Positions 36,146 to 47,886 of a stretch of 64,000 nucleotides of DNA are shown here, piece after piece. The notes below the pieces were generated by a model. The model saw only the letters and a list, made by a program, of their open reading frames with translations. It was not told where the DNA came from and did no database searches. The stretch comes from Marisa cornuarietis (lineage: Eukaryota; Mollusca; Gastropoda; Architaenioglossa; Ampullariidae): contig SMMW01000033.1 of the NCBI GenBank assembly GCA_004794655.1, forward strand, positions 3,259,501-3,323,500. The letters are read 5' to 3'. The translations under genes and the position numbers were made by a program. Every line of letters starts with the position of its first letter. Positions within the stretch are counted from its first letter, which is position 1.

Positions 36146-37904
36146 CAAGCATTAAACCGGCAGTTGTCCTGTGGGGGTCGGGAATCTTAGGTGGTCATAG
36201 GATGGAGTGTGTATAGGACTGGTTTGACACAGTGCGATGTATGGAATACCGATAGAACATTTTGGTCACACATGGAAAATACGCAAACACACAGCTTATT
36301 CTTTCTCTCTCTCTCTCTCTCTCTCACACACAAACTTCCTTACACAGACAGTTCTCTCTCTCTCTCCCTCCTACCTTTCCCACCACATCCACAACACACA
36401 CACACACACACACATCGCATCGTGTCCAGACAATAGCAAGCGCAGACAATCCACTTCAGCAAGCACAGACAACTCCACGGCACGCCTGAATGTCTCCTGC
36501 AGGGCGTGGCCATCAGAGAAGCGTGGAAGCGTCTCTAGCACCAGGCGCCTTTTACTGTTTTTATTTTTGTTTGTTTGTGTTTTTTTCTTTTGTAATGGCA
36601 CCTTGAACATGTTTAAAATGTGTGAAAGGTACGGTCGCTGGTTGCGGCAAGGGTGGGGGTAGAGGTGTTACGGTTGGTAGAAAGGTGGGTGGTGGTGGTG
36701 GTGGTGGTGGTGGTGGTGGTGGTAGGGGGAGGGGAGGGTAAATCACGGCGCACCCACGCTTGAACCGCCTCCCGCCCCCGACGTCTGGCAAGCCCATGCT
36801 AATGACCGGTCTCCAGACCTGCACCAACGAGCACCGGCACTTATAGCACCACGGGGCATGCGCACAACAGCACACAGCAAAGGGGTAGATGGAGCACCTC
36901 TGACGAGGAAAGGCGAGGGAGGGGATATTGGGGGTGGGGTGCTTATGTGATGTAGGGTGGAAGGGCTACGGGCTGCGAGGTGTGCAGAGAAAGAAATTTA
37001 TAGGTGGTAGATTTCCATGGCACAGGTGAACCGACGGTTTCGTAGACTATCTACAATCTTTTATCCTGCCTCGCATCATTTCCACCCTCCCTCTTTCATC
37101 TCCTTCGCCCCCCTCCACCCCGACAACACTACCCGCTACCAAACGACGCCTGCGGGGTGTAATAACACACACTAGTTGGCGTTTGTAAGGATAGGGCTAG
37201 ACAATGGTGTGGGATACAAAGGGAAGACATTAAAGACTGGGGGAAAGGTCACTTTGGGGATTAAGTCTCAAGCCTTTAAACAGTACCTGCAGCAATAGCA
37301 AATCAATAAACTAGAGGTTAAAATACAAGCCGTCTAACAGAATGAAAACGGACGATAAAATATTACTTATAACTAAAGTAGCCTTGAAAAACAAACTTCT
37401 CGGAAAAATGAGAACTAGACATATTTAGAAAAAGTAGTGCATAAAACAAGGCTCTATTGGCAGCATTTTTAATTAATTGTACCTCCTTCGCAAAATTCTC
37501 CGTCATTCACTGTGCGTGCAATTTAGAATCTGATAATGACACTTAATGGAATTAAAAACGTAGTCGCTGTAAATTATAACAAATTAACTTTCTGGAGAGG
37601 AAGGTGAATGAGAAACTCAGAATGAGACGACAAATAGTCCGTCATAATGCTTTGCTAGACATGTAAATTATTTACTTTTTAGTCGAGATACAGATAACAA
37701 TGGGGGCACATGGCAGCATTTAGAATATGTCAGGCTATATATATATATAAATATAAATTTTAAGATATTGCCGAAATGTGGGTTCAGTAGCAGATTCATA
37801 GACTTCTGAACTGCTTTTAAACTATTAGAATCTTTTCCTCTATCTCTCTCTTAAGGAAAACACATTATTAAGAACAATCTGACATTCACTTGTGCGTCAC
37901 ACAA
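36146..37904. other. non-coding stretch with (GGT)n
   Basis: (CT)n at 36304-36328, (CA)n at 36397-36413, (GGT)n at 36682-36723, then G-rich sequence to 36740. No exon recognised. Confidence 0.45.
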
Positions 37905-38005
37905 GCATACACACACGCGCGCGCGCACAAAAACAACACACTCAGGTCGACAGTGAAAACAGGATGAGACCCAGACATAATTACTCTACAAGGGTAGACT
38001 GTCTT
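37905..38005 (+). repeat. dispersed repeat copy between two CA arrays
   Basis: Partner of 34020-34105 in inverted orientation (22 bp identical at 37955-37976). It lies between a CACACGCGCG tract (37909-37928) and the long CA array at 38010. Confidence 0.7.
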
Positions 38006-38007
38006 TA

Positions 38008-39569
<1,562 letters not shown>

Positions 39570-39650
39570 GAATGGCGCCGCTGGTTAGGTGGTGGACTTT
39601 CTAACCTAACGAATGGTGATTTCTGATTTGCATGCTCAGAATCGGCCACG
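39570..39650 (+). mobile_element. possible tRNA-like SINE head, degenerate
   Basis: GGCGCCGCTGGTTAGGTGG resembles an A-box arm, and GTTAGGT...CCTAACG can pair, but the B box (GGTGATTTCTGATTTG) is poor. Low confidence. Confidence 0.3.
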
Positions 39651-40036
39651 AGTTTCTTTGTGTATATTATAATTTTAAATAAAGCTCCTCCTCCTTCCCC
39701 ACCCCCCAAAAAAAGACATAAAGAAAATGTTAACATTTTTATTCAACAAACAAACAAGCAAAAAATAAATAAGAATAAAAAGTAAGAAAAGGAAAGGAAA
39801 AACTGAAACGTCAGACAGGGAGTTTTGAAACTTTAGCAATGTTCACCAAGTTTATAATACAAAGGTCTACTCTCAAGTAATCGTCTCTAAAGACGTATAA
39901 AGAAAAGACATTAATGTACCAAAACCATGGGAAGGAGTCTTCAAATAAACATGTCAGCCAAACTTTTTTGATGACATTGCTAAGAGTTGTGCCAGCTCAA
40001 GCGAATTTTGTTTTTATTGCGAGGTCTGAACAAACT

Positions 40037-40044
40037 CTTAGCAA
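40037..40044. repeat. target-site duplication, left copy
   Basis: CTTAGCAA, identical to 45252-45259 on the far side of the hAT element. Eight bases is the standard duplication length for hAT insertions. Confidence 0.92.
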
Positions 40045-40060
40045 CAGAGGCGGCGTTAGG
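40045..40060 (+). repeat. hAT terminal inverted repeat, left (3' end of element)
   Basis: CAGAGGCGGCGTTAGG, matching the right end at 14 of 16 positions. Confidence 0.88.
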
Positions 40061-40532
40061 AATACGCGGGGCCTGGGGCCGACCATCAGCGCGGGGCCGG
40101 GGTAATGGAGTACGTGTATCAATATCAATATGATGCCGGAAGCACTGATTTATATACAGTTAGATAGGCTGGATCAATTTCGCAAAATAACGAACGAATT
40201 TAGTGTTTTAATTGATCGTAACCTTTCCCACCGTTTGTGACAGTAGCGGTTTTTTCTTAAATCGAAATAATATGGTGACGATAACTTAAAACTGCTTCTT
40301 ATTATTGTCGGGTGTAGCGTGAAGACATGGGTTCAATAATTTGCTTAATTAGAACTTTGAAGTGTTTTCTGAACGTCAATTTTTTTGTCACAACTTGTTT
40401 AACACAGCTAGCAATGAGTCAATACGAGACATGCAATAAAGAGATGACGACTAGGCTGTATATGGACATAGCAGCCTTCTGCATATCAACGTCAGTCTCA
40501 GAGTTTTCAAGCTAAAAGTTTTACATTAATGT

Positions 40533-41624
40533 TTATTTATGAATTATGAAATCCACTTTTCTTGCCTTCCGTGTGGAAAATTCATTGATGACGTCTTCGT
40601 AGTCCAGATTGGAAGCAATGTCTTTTTCTATTGAAAGAATCCCCAAGCCGCAAAGCCTGTCTTGAGACATGGTTGACCTCAAATAGTTCTTGACCAACTT
40701 CAATTTGGAGAAGCTTCTTTCGGCGCTTGCGACTGTGACTGGAACTGTTAGCAAGATTCTGTACGCTATTGCCGTGTTTGGAAATGAATCCCGAATGTTC
40801 CAAATGTACTGAAGGCACTGCATGGATGACTTTACACCTTCGGGCAAAATTTCTCGAAAAATCTTGAGTTCTGAACACAAATCTGCACCGTCTAAATCAC
40901 GTGAACTCTCCGAGCGCAACGCTAAGTCAAGGTCCATGCAACATTTTAACAAGTCTTCATCATTCAATTGTCGCATGGTGTTTATGTTGTACAGAAATCC
41001 GAAGAGTGTCTCATATTGTTGTAGTTGTTCAAACCGTGTATTCATAGCCATAATTGCTTGCTCCATTATGGAAAAGAAATATTCCGTTCTAAAAGCATGT
41101 TCACCTGATGACGTTATTTCATCCGTACTCTCGTAGTCAAATTGTCTCTTTTTTCGTCGGTTTCTTTTCTGTTTAAATACTTGTTCCACATCCATTTTGC
41201 TTGCAATTTCTTTTGCAGTAATCATAGCAGAATGAAAACCAGTGTCCCGATACTTTGTTAAGTATGTCACGAGTCCTTTAATTTGTTGTATTGCTACATC
41301 CAATTGCATGTCGGCAGATTGTAGCGATTTGCTCACAGTATTAACAGCAAACAGAATGTCATACCATATGATCGTGGCAAGTATGAACTCAAAATTTCCC
41401 ACCTCAAAATTTGCAAGAGATTCGGCTTCGGTTTTTACCATAGGGTCCCTGGACTCGTCCGCTACAGTGAAAAGGGCCTCCCTTATTTCGCTCATTTGAT
41501 ACCTCAATGCTTTTACACTCTGTAAACGGCATTCCCATCTTGTGTCCGACAGTGATTTTGCTGTGTTATAAGGGACAGCATCTTCCAAAATCTTCCATCT
41601 TCCTGGTGAAGCGGCAAATATCAC
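40533..41624 (-). CDS. hAT transposase, C-terminal part (hATC dimerisation domain)
   Basis: A 363-codon frame that continues the gene at 41621-43114 in a different frame. It has no start of its own: the frame is open further upstream, and the nominal first codon is GTG. The first half (residues 1-240) is the helical insertion region typical of this family, beginning ASPGRWKILED...SLSDTRWECR, which matches the SLSDTRW box of ZMYM1-like proteins. A basic patch KQKRNRRKKRQFDYES is at 151-166. The C-terminal block (about 270-345) contains VASAERSFSKLKLVKNYLRS and then QDRLCGLGILSIEKD, the hATC dimerisation signature; the Glu in AERSFS is the usual third catalytic acid of hAT enzymes. The stop codon overlaps a possible AATAAA polyadenylation signal (40532-40537). 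Length and order fit one protein of about 860 residues with the upstream frame. Confidence 0.92.
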   Translation of the reverse strand: MIFAASPGRWKILEDAVPYNTAKSLSDTRWECRLQSVKALRYQMSEIREALFTVADESRDPMVKTEAESLANFEVGNFEFILATIIWYDILFAVNTVSKSLQSADMQLDVAIQQIKGLVTYLTKYRDTGFHSAMITAKEIASKMDVEQVFKQKRNRRKKRQFDYESTDEITSSGEHAFRTEYFFSIMEQAIMAMNTRFEQLQQYETLFGFLYNINTMRQLNDEDLLKCCMDLDLALRSESSRDLDGADLCSELKIFREILPEGVKSSMQCLQYIWNIRDSFPNTAIAYRILLTVPVTVASAERSFSKLKLVKNYLRSTMSQDRLCGLGILSIEKDIASNLDYEDVINEFSTRKARKVDFIIHK

Positions 41625-43114
41625 ATAAATTCTTCGCAGAACCCCAAAAATGTCACTGCTTGTGAGCTGCTCTTGGCCATATCTCCCAACACAAGATTGA
41701 GATTGTGGCAGGCACAGGGTGTGAAAAATGCCCGACTATTCTCGCGAAGTATATGGGCTTGCACTCCTTGATGTTTTCCTTTCATATTAGCTCCATTATC
41801 GTATCCCTGTCCTCGACAGTCATCGATATTTAAGCCAAGTTTTTCGAGTGCTGCTAGCAACAATTCCGACAATCCTTTGCCTGTAGTGTCTTCAGCAATA
41901 AAAAATTCTATGAAATGTTCCACTACTTTTATGTCACAGTCATCGATATCGACAAAGCGCACAATCAGAGACAGCTGTTCTTTGTGACTGACGTCAGGTG
42001 TGCAATCAAGGATCGTTGAAAAATACTTTGCACGTTTCAATTTATCGATAATTATCTTCTTCACCTTAGATGCCATCAATTCTATGAACTCATTCTGGAT
42101 TTGGTGCCCTAGATAATGATCATGCGTTTCCCCATCTTTAATACGACGAACGTGCTCTTGGATGGTTGGATCAAATTTTGCAAGTACTTGAATTAATCCT
42201 AAGAATTTACCATTGTTCGGTTGATAGAGCTTTTCTGTCTTCCCACGAAACGCACAGTTATTTTCAGCAAGATACTGCACGACGGCCAGGATTCTTGTCA
42301 GGACTGCACGCCAATGAAGTTTTTCCTTCTTTATGTGCTTCAACATCATACTGTCTATGCCATCATTCCAGGACATCCGCTTTAGAGCTTCAAACCATGT
42401 TTTCATGTTGTTAATATGCTCTGCAGTAAGCTCGTGTTTTTGCAGTTTTACTCCGAGATGTTTCCAATCATTACAACCTCCGTTTGACAATTTTCCCGCG
42501 GAAGATTTTCCATACAGCTTGCAACAAAAACAGAATGCTGCATCTTTAAACTGCGAATAAATCAGCCATCGCCTATCTACACATTCGTTGTTTGCCATCT
42601 TCCGAATATAAAAATTCCGTGAAAAATGTCTCTTCTCTTCATTTATAGGATATTCATAGTCGTCAGGTAATCTGATGGGACCTTTCTCCACCAGCAAATC
42701 CCGTACGTCATTGGTTACATGTTCCCAATGACCCGGATCGTAGATATCTTTTACGATCTCGATATGTGGGTATGAACTATTTCCTGCATCAATGTTTTCA
42801 GAATAGCCGCTTTTGTCCTCACTAACTGCTAAGTTCTGGGAGTTCGCAGCTGACGATAAATCACTCAAAGATTCATTATCACCATCATCACAACAATCAT
42901 TGTCATTTTTCCCACTGCCTTCCTCACATGTCAAGTTAGAATCCAGGACTAAATCAAAATTTTCTTGCTGTTTAACGACCTCCTTTGAAAAGCACATGTA
43001 CTTGTCCAACGCTCCTGTTTGACTTTTAACAAATTCTTCTCTTAACTTGCGTTTCTGCGCTTTTGATGAACCTGATTCATACTTGCGAAATCTATCTCGG
43101 GGCCTTCCACTCAT
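41621..43114 (-). CDS. hAT transposase, N-terminal part (TTF zinc finger, DUF4371-like RNase H core)
   Basis: 497 codons from ATG at 43114. Residues 11-40 (KYESGSSKAQKRKLREEF, then QTGALDKY) match the start of ZMYM1-like/TTF-type hAT transposases, supporting this start. Residues 40-110 are acidic and low-complexity. A TTF-type zinc finger follows at about 160-245: RRWLIYSQFKDAAFCFCCKL with C195/C198, and His at 227 and 233. DUF4371-like core: HWRAVLTRILAVVQYLAE (267-284), LDCTPDVSHKEQLSLIVR with the first catalytic Asp at 370, CRGQGYDNGANMKG with the second at 439, and PCACHNLNLVLGD (466-478). The frame breaks just after residue 485 and ends at a stop; the next frame continues the family sequence at once. 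The enzyme would bind the element's ends and move it by cut and paste in the nucleus. A domesticated host gene is unlikely, given intact ends and duplication. Confidence 0.93.
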   Translation of the reverse strand: MSGRPRDRFRKYESGSSKAQKRKLREEFVKSQTGALDKYMCFSKEVVKQQENFDLVLDSNLTCEEGSGKNDNDCCDDGDNESLSDLSSAANSQNLAVSEDKSGYSENIDAGNSSYPHIEIVKDIYDPGHWEHVTNDVRDLLVEKGPIRLPDDYEYPINEEKRHFSRNFYIRKMANNECVDRRWLIYSQFKDAAFCFCCKLYGKSSAGKLSNGGCNDWKHLGVKLQKHELTAEHINNMKTWFEALKRMSWNDGIDSMMLKHIKKEKLHWRAVLTRILAVVQYLAENNCAFRGKTEKLYQPNNGKFLGLIQVLAKFDPTIQEHVRRIKDGETHDHYLGHQIQNEFIELMASKVKKIIIDKLKRAKYFSTILDCTPDVSHKEQLSLIVRFVDIDDCDIKVVEHFIEFFIAEDTTGKGLSELLLAALEKLGLNIDDCRGQGYDNGANMKGKHQGVQAHILRENSRAFFTPCACHNLNLVLGDMAKSSSQAVTFLGFCEEFM

Positions 43115-43848
43115 GGCGTCGATGCGAAATGGTGAAAATCACCTTGAAACACCGTTAATTAATGTTTCCGTGTGCACCACTATCGAGACACTAGCTGAAC
43201 GCACGGTTTCAATGTCTAAACTCTAGGCAATGATTCTCTACTCCTAAAAAGCGTCCACCTCTCTCCGAATCCCTTTCTCTTCTTCCCTTCCCACAAGTAC
43301 ACTGTCCCGGCAGTGACTTCTCGCTTCCATCGGAAACACAATCCTCCTCCCCTCCATTTAGCGTCCAGTTTCACCTCTTCTCGCCCATTGCTTTCTACCC
43401 CTATCTCTCCTCGCTGACCGCTCTCTCCCTCTCCCGTCACACCTTTTCTTTCTTTCTTCTTTAACATCAAACAGGCACACATTCCAGAAACTCCCATCAC
43501 TCATGACTTTCGTCCGCACACATGCACTCAGTCCTAGTACTCTGACCAGGTCCCTGACGCAGACTGGAATATGTTTCTAGCTAAAGCTACATGTTATCCG
43601 GGTACCTGTACAGGATTATGACTCACCAGCCAAATAAAAACGGACAAGCCATCCACACCTTTTGTAATTTTCGGGTATTTGTATAAAGAACACCTGCGAC
43701 CACTTAAAGGATTATATTTTCGAAGACATAGAGGCGATTGACGAGGCTTTCGGACTTTGACCTTAAAAAAGTCTGATTTTAAAGAGCCCCTCTCAGTAAT
43801 TTTTCATTTAACACAAAATATATTTTCAGTTGACAAACTCATAAAGAT
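43115..43848. other. 5' leader of the hAT transposase gene
   Basis: Transposon-internal non-coding sequence upstream of the ATG (the gene is read on the minus strand). CT-rich at 43250-43480. The 94-codon minus frame at 43500-43216 has biased composition and no motif. No promoter element can be named with confidence. Confidence 0.5.
43841..43848. repeat. target-site duplication of nested element, left copy
   Basis: ATAAAGAT, repeated exactly at 45160-45167. Confidence 0.88.
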
Positions 43849-45159
43849 AAGGTGACCAGACGTTTCGGTAAAGCGAAAGCGGGACGCGTGCAGATGATGG
43901 TGTCGTCACCGACAAAGAACGCCGAAAAAGGAGGTGGGTGGGGGGAACCTTTCCTTTGACTTTGCCGAGTAGTGGTGCTTTCAACGGCAGATCTGTCCAC
44001 TACAGTATTCCATTTTAAAAAAGAAAAACGGTTTTTTAAAATTTAAATATAAATATTCCTACCTTATATTGTTTTCCTTCTTCTTTTTCTGGTCTGAAGA
44101 AGGAACACCCAAGCATTACACCTGCTGATGTTAAGTTTCAAGTCTGCAGTATACAATTTCCATGTTGAAGGTAGGCGGGGCCGTCGGGGTAGCGGGCCAC
44201 TTGTCAGAAGGCCGCTGTACACCCAGGATTTATCGCGCATGAACTGTCTAGATTCTAGAAGAAAGTTCGTGCATTAAGGTCTCTGAATTAATGTGCCACT
44301 GAAGGGGCCTGCAAGCAAGTTGGAGTTGACAGTAAAGAGAGGGGTATGTTACTGATGCACGGCCACTCTGTGAATGGAGAGGATGGGGCCCGCCGCTGGC
44401 ACTGCAACCTCTAAGCCCTAAGTCAGATGTGAAAGGAGCTTGTTTCCAGTTACTTCACGACACAGTGAAACTTTCTCTTCCCGTTTTTCCATCACCAAAC
44501 AAACTACATTAGTCTACAACTCTATACCAGGGGTGGGCTCAAACACGGCCTGTGGATGCCTTTGGATCGGCATCGTCTGCCAAAATGTCAAATGCACTTG
44601 TTTTCATATTTTTAACATCATCCTAGGTTAATTTGCTAAAAATATATTATATCAAGTACAACAGAGCAGAAATCGGCAGTCTGTAGCATTCTATACACAG
44701 AGAAAGTAAAAAGATTAAAAAAAAATAATAACAGACATGTCTGATAGAGTCGTCAGAGGGCAAAGGGGGCACCTGCTTTCAAAGGAAAGTGAGCGACTTC
44801 AAACAGCTACACTTTACACTATAAATTTGGCAAGTGAAGGCCATTATGTACTCATTTGTTGTCCATTCCATTCTCCCTAGGTTTGGTGTGTAGTCAGCTG
44901 GCGTGGGGTTAGGGTAGGGAGGAAAGTTAATGCCACTGGAAAGTGGGGGAACTCGGACAACCGTAACCAAAGAAGATGACACCTTAAGAGGAACGAGCAG
45001 ACGACCACCGGCGAGGGTACTCAGATTTTTAAAGACGTGCGGGACGTTGAGGGACTTGCCAGAAGGCGGGACATTGGGCGTCCTGCCCGGACATTTTATG
45101 AGCAGGCGGGACACGAGGTCCAAAGCGGGACTGTCCCGTCTAAACGTCTGGTCACCTTA
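43849..45159. mobile_element. nested non-autonomous hAT-like element
   Basis: Inverted repeats AAGGTGACCAGACGTTT (43849-43865) and its exact complement (45142-45158) bound a segment of about 1.3 kb flanked by 8-bp direct repeats ATAAAGAT. The right end carries one extra base (A at 45159) before the duplication. GCGGGAC recurs subterminally at 43879, 45039, 45066, 45106 and 45125, as expected of transposase-binding sites. No transposase frame is visible inside, so movement would need an enzyme from elsewhere. The ends differ from the host element (CAG.GGCGGC), so it is not an internal deletion of it. It must have landed after the outer element, as it sits within the outer element's leader. Confidence 0.87.
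44529..44700. mobile_element. possible third, truncated hAT end inside the nested element
   Basis: CAGGGGTGGGCTCAAACACG followed by GCCTGTGG resembles the CAGGGGTGGGCAAAC...CGGCCC type of hAT terminus (memory). No partner end or duplication was found. Confidence 0.25.
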
Positions 45160-45235
45160 ATAAAGATGACCTCGGGGCTGAAGCGCGGGGCCCCTTCGAG
45201 AGCGGGGCCTGGGGCGGCCGCCCCATTTGCCACCC

Positions 45236-45251
45236 CCAAACGCCGCCGCTG
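45236..45251 (-). repeat. hAT terminal inverted repeat, right (5' end of element)
   Basis: Read inward on the minus strand: CAGCGGCGGCGTTTGG. Confidence 0.88.
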
Positions 45252-45259
45252 CTTAGCAA
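45252..45259. repeat. target-site duplication, right copy
   Basis: CTTAGCAA, identical to 40037-40044. Confidence 0.92.
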
Positions 45260-45596
45260 GACTCGACCAGTGACCAGTTTGCAAAGGCTGTTTCTGCACA
45301 TCTCTGGAAGAGGATATATGATCATAACATTAAAATGTTTGAGAGCTCGCGACAAGGTACTTAGGTAGGCTCTAAAACCATCAATTTGTCATCACATAAA
45401 CATTCGGTATTGTTTTCATCTTTTTCTCCAGTGCTATGTTCCAATCGAGAAACATGTTAATCCAGAACTCATTATCGTATTAAATGTTAAGAGGTCAAGG
45501 AAATTGTAGAGAAAGTTCTGGAAAGCATACGTATTTGCATTTTCTTACCTCAGTATACCACAGACTAAAAGATAGATGCTGTGTAGTATGAAGTAT

Positions 45597-45676
45597 GCTG
45601 CGCTTATCGGGAATTGAACCAGCGCGCTCTCGGTTCGGACACCAGCGCTCTAACCACTGGGCCATCTGCTCCCCCC
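45597..45676 (-). mobile_element. tRNA-derived SINE head
   Basis: Minus strand: TGGCCCAGTGGTTAGAGCGC (A-box arm), then GGTGTCCGAACCGAGAGCG, then CTGGTTCAATTCCCG (B box), with tRNA-like spacing. The 3' arm cannot pair with the 5' arm (GGGAGCA against TAAGCGC), so this is not a functional tRNA. It matches the head at 24548-24590 through the central ACCGAGAG block, implying the same SINE family. The body toward lower coordinates is short or worn. Confidence 0.68.
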
Positions 45677-47853
45677 TGATGAGTGTTCCTTTTGGAGTTG
45701 CCTACCTTCTCGGAATACATATCAATTCTTTTTATCTTATTTATTCATCCGGTTATATAAGAATCATTATTTTTGATAGTAGTAGGCAGTTATTTCCGTT
45801 GGGAAGTCCTCTTCTTTCTTTGGATCAGCCGGAAGCAGATCATCATATAAAAAGCCAACGACTTGTGTTAGGACTACAGATATGAGACTATGCGAACTAT
45901 CGTGTATCCAACAGGAAAACTGTTTGTGTGCTTTAAAACGCTTCAAAGCGTCCTAGAAAATAGTTCCTGAAACCGAAGTTATGGAACAGTTCAAATGCAT
46001 TTAAGTTTATCTTTCTTCTAGCTGTACAACGCAAAACATGGCGATGGGTCAGGGGAAGAGGAGACGATCATTGACAAAAATAAACTAATAAGCACACCTC
46101 AGCATCGAACTCATGTGATATGACACGAACAGAACCCACGCAGAAAAGAAGGATGTGAAGGCCAATGCTGAAGCTCCGTCGCCTTTATCGTCGGTCCAAG
46201 AGACCCCCGCACCTTGAGGATTTGGGGCGCTTTACTAATGTCCTTTAAATCCCTCATAATTATGAACACACGTGTGCTGACTGGCAGGCTGCGTTCACCA
46301 GGCCTGGATGCTTACCTAATTAATCTCCATGATTTTCCGAGTACTGATAGGAGCCGCCAAAGACAAGCTCAGGTAGAAGGCAGCTCCTCGAACGCCTCCC
46401 GTGTTGCCGGGGTCTTACCTGCGGTGAGCGCAACTCCTCCTCCGACACCCCACAAAGTCCGTGTTTACTTGCGCTGCGCACCCGACACTTGTATAACGTG
46501 CGGATATGGGGGTTGGAGGGTAAAGATTTATGCAGGTGCAGTAGTAGGTTCTTTGTATCCTGCAACCTGCTCAGCAACAGTCCTTCAAATCTTGTTGCTC
46601 GCACGAAGCTCTCTCTCTCTCTTTAACTCACACTCATGCACGCACGCACGCACGTACACTCTCACACACAACAGAGCGTGGCCTGCCTGTTTGTGAAATC
46701 TAAGGACGGATCATTTTAAATCCACGCTGGGTAAGAATTTGAAAGAAAGGGATCGGCCCTTCGGCTGTAAAAACTGTCCAAGAGAAACACTTTAAAATAA
46801 ACAAAACTATCCCCACAGGAGTTTGAACAAACTCTAGTAGAAGTCAGTACTCGGTGCTTGGATATTACTTGTCCGGTTGCAAAATTTCTTATACCTGTGG
46901 AAACAAATAAGAATAAAGATTATCAGAACCTGCCTAATAAAGTAAAATCGTTTTCATTTCGTCAGATGACCAATAGTCTAGTGGAAGTATTGCAGATACA
47001 TCTCAACATCAACGGAGGTGTTCGGCAGTTACGATATTCGAAATCTGTGTGATATTTGGCCTGCCCAAACGCCTTCTTAAAGACAATGTTATCTAGACCA
47101 CATTAATTTCTCATTTCTTCTTCCGCTTCTTTCTTTCTTATTGTCTGTCAAAGTATCTCCGTCTTCGTCGATCACGATTGGCGGTCTGATTGACAGACTA
47201 GCACAGTGGGTGAGTAAGTAAACGAGTCAGTGAGTCAGTTAGTCTGTGAGAATGCTCCAACGATATTATGTGCTAGCAGTGTGTTAGTGTCTTGGGAAAT
47301 TGGTATAGGAACGACAAACTAATTTGACAAAGAAGGCCAAAGAAAAACAAAGACAAACCAAATCAGGACAAGCGAAGCGTTTCCCCACCCCAGTCGAAAA
47401 TGAAAACATTGGGTAGCACACTGGACACACGGAGCCTTGGAGCAGAAAACTTTTGTCTTCCACAGCATTTCTTTTACCAAACCCTTGAAGAGGCTTGGGG
47501 CAGATTTGGTCAAGTTGTTGTGGTGTTGTTTTCATATTATGGTCACCCTCGTCCGACCTTTGTCCTCGTTATCAGCAGGCAGAGGATCCGGGGCCGTGGG
47601 GGTCGCTGGTCGCTACAGAGCGCGCACAGCCCAGTGCTATTTGCAGCCAGCACGTGCTTGAGGTCCTAGTGCGTAGCTCCACACGTGCAGTATAGCGAGG
47701 AAAGTCAGGGTATTAGCAAAACCTACACCGCCAGCGATAACCTTACACCACCCTTTCAAATCCCGTGCTGTTAGTTTGCAAACCCTGTCGGGCTTATCAC
47801 CATACGGACAGAGATAACAAAAGATTGATGTAGCGAGGTAGAAGCAGAGGCAC

Positions 47854-47886
<33 letters not shown>

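Larger units (their letters stand above)
40045..45251 (-). mobile_element. complete hAT-superfamily DNA transposon (autonomous type, one frameshift)
   Basis: The ends are imperfect terminal inverted repeats: CAGAGGCGGCGTTAGG on the left and, read inward, CAGCGGCGGCGTTTGG on the right (14 of 16 identical). Both lie inside the 8-bp duplication CTTAGCAA. CAG.GG ends plus 8-bp duplications are hAT hallmarks. Subterminal GCGGGGCCTGGGGC occurs near both ends (40066-40079 and 45202-45215), and the right end holds the 14-bp palindrome GGGGCGGCCGCCCC (45211-45224). Inside, on the minus strand, is one transposase gene (43114 to 40533). The 5' leader is split by a second element (43849-45159); without it and its duplication the transposon would be about 3.9 kb, ordinary for hAT. 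Confidence 0.93.

Noticed and set aside
43216..43500. 94-codon minus frame in the transposon leader as a second transposon gene
   Set aside because: Composition follows a purine-rich tract and no hAT accessory protein is known to look like this.
45597..45676. Possible tRNA gene on the minus strand
   Set aside because: Acceptor arms do not pair and the T stem is poor; SINE head is the better reading.
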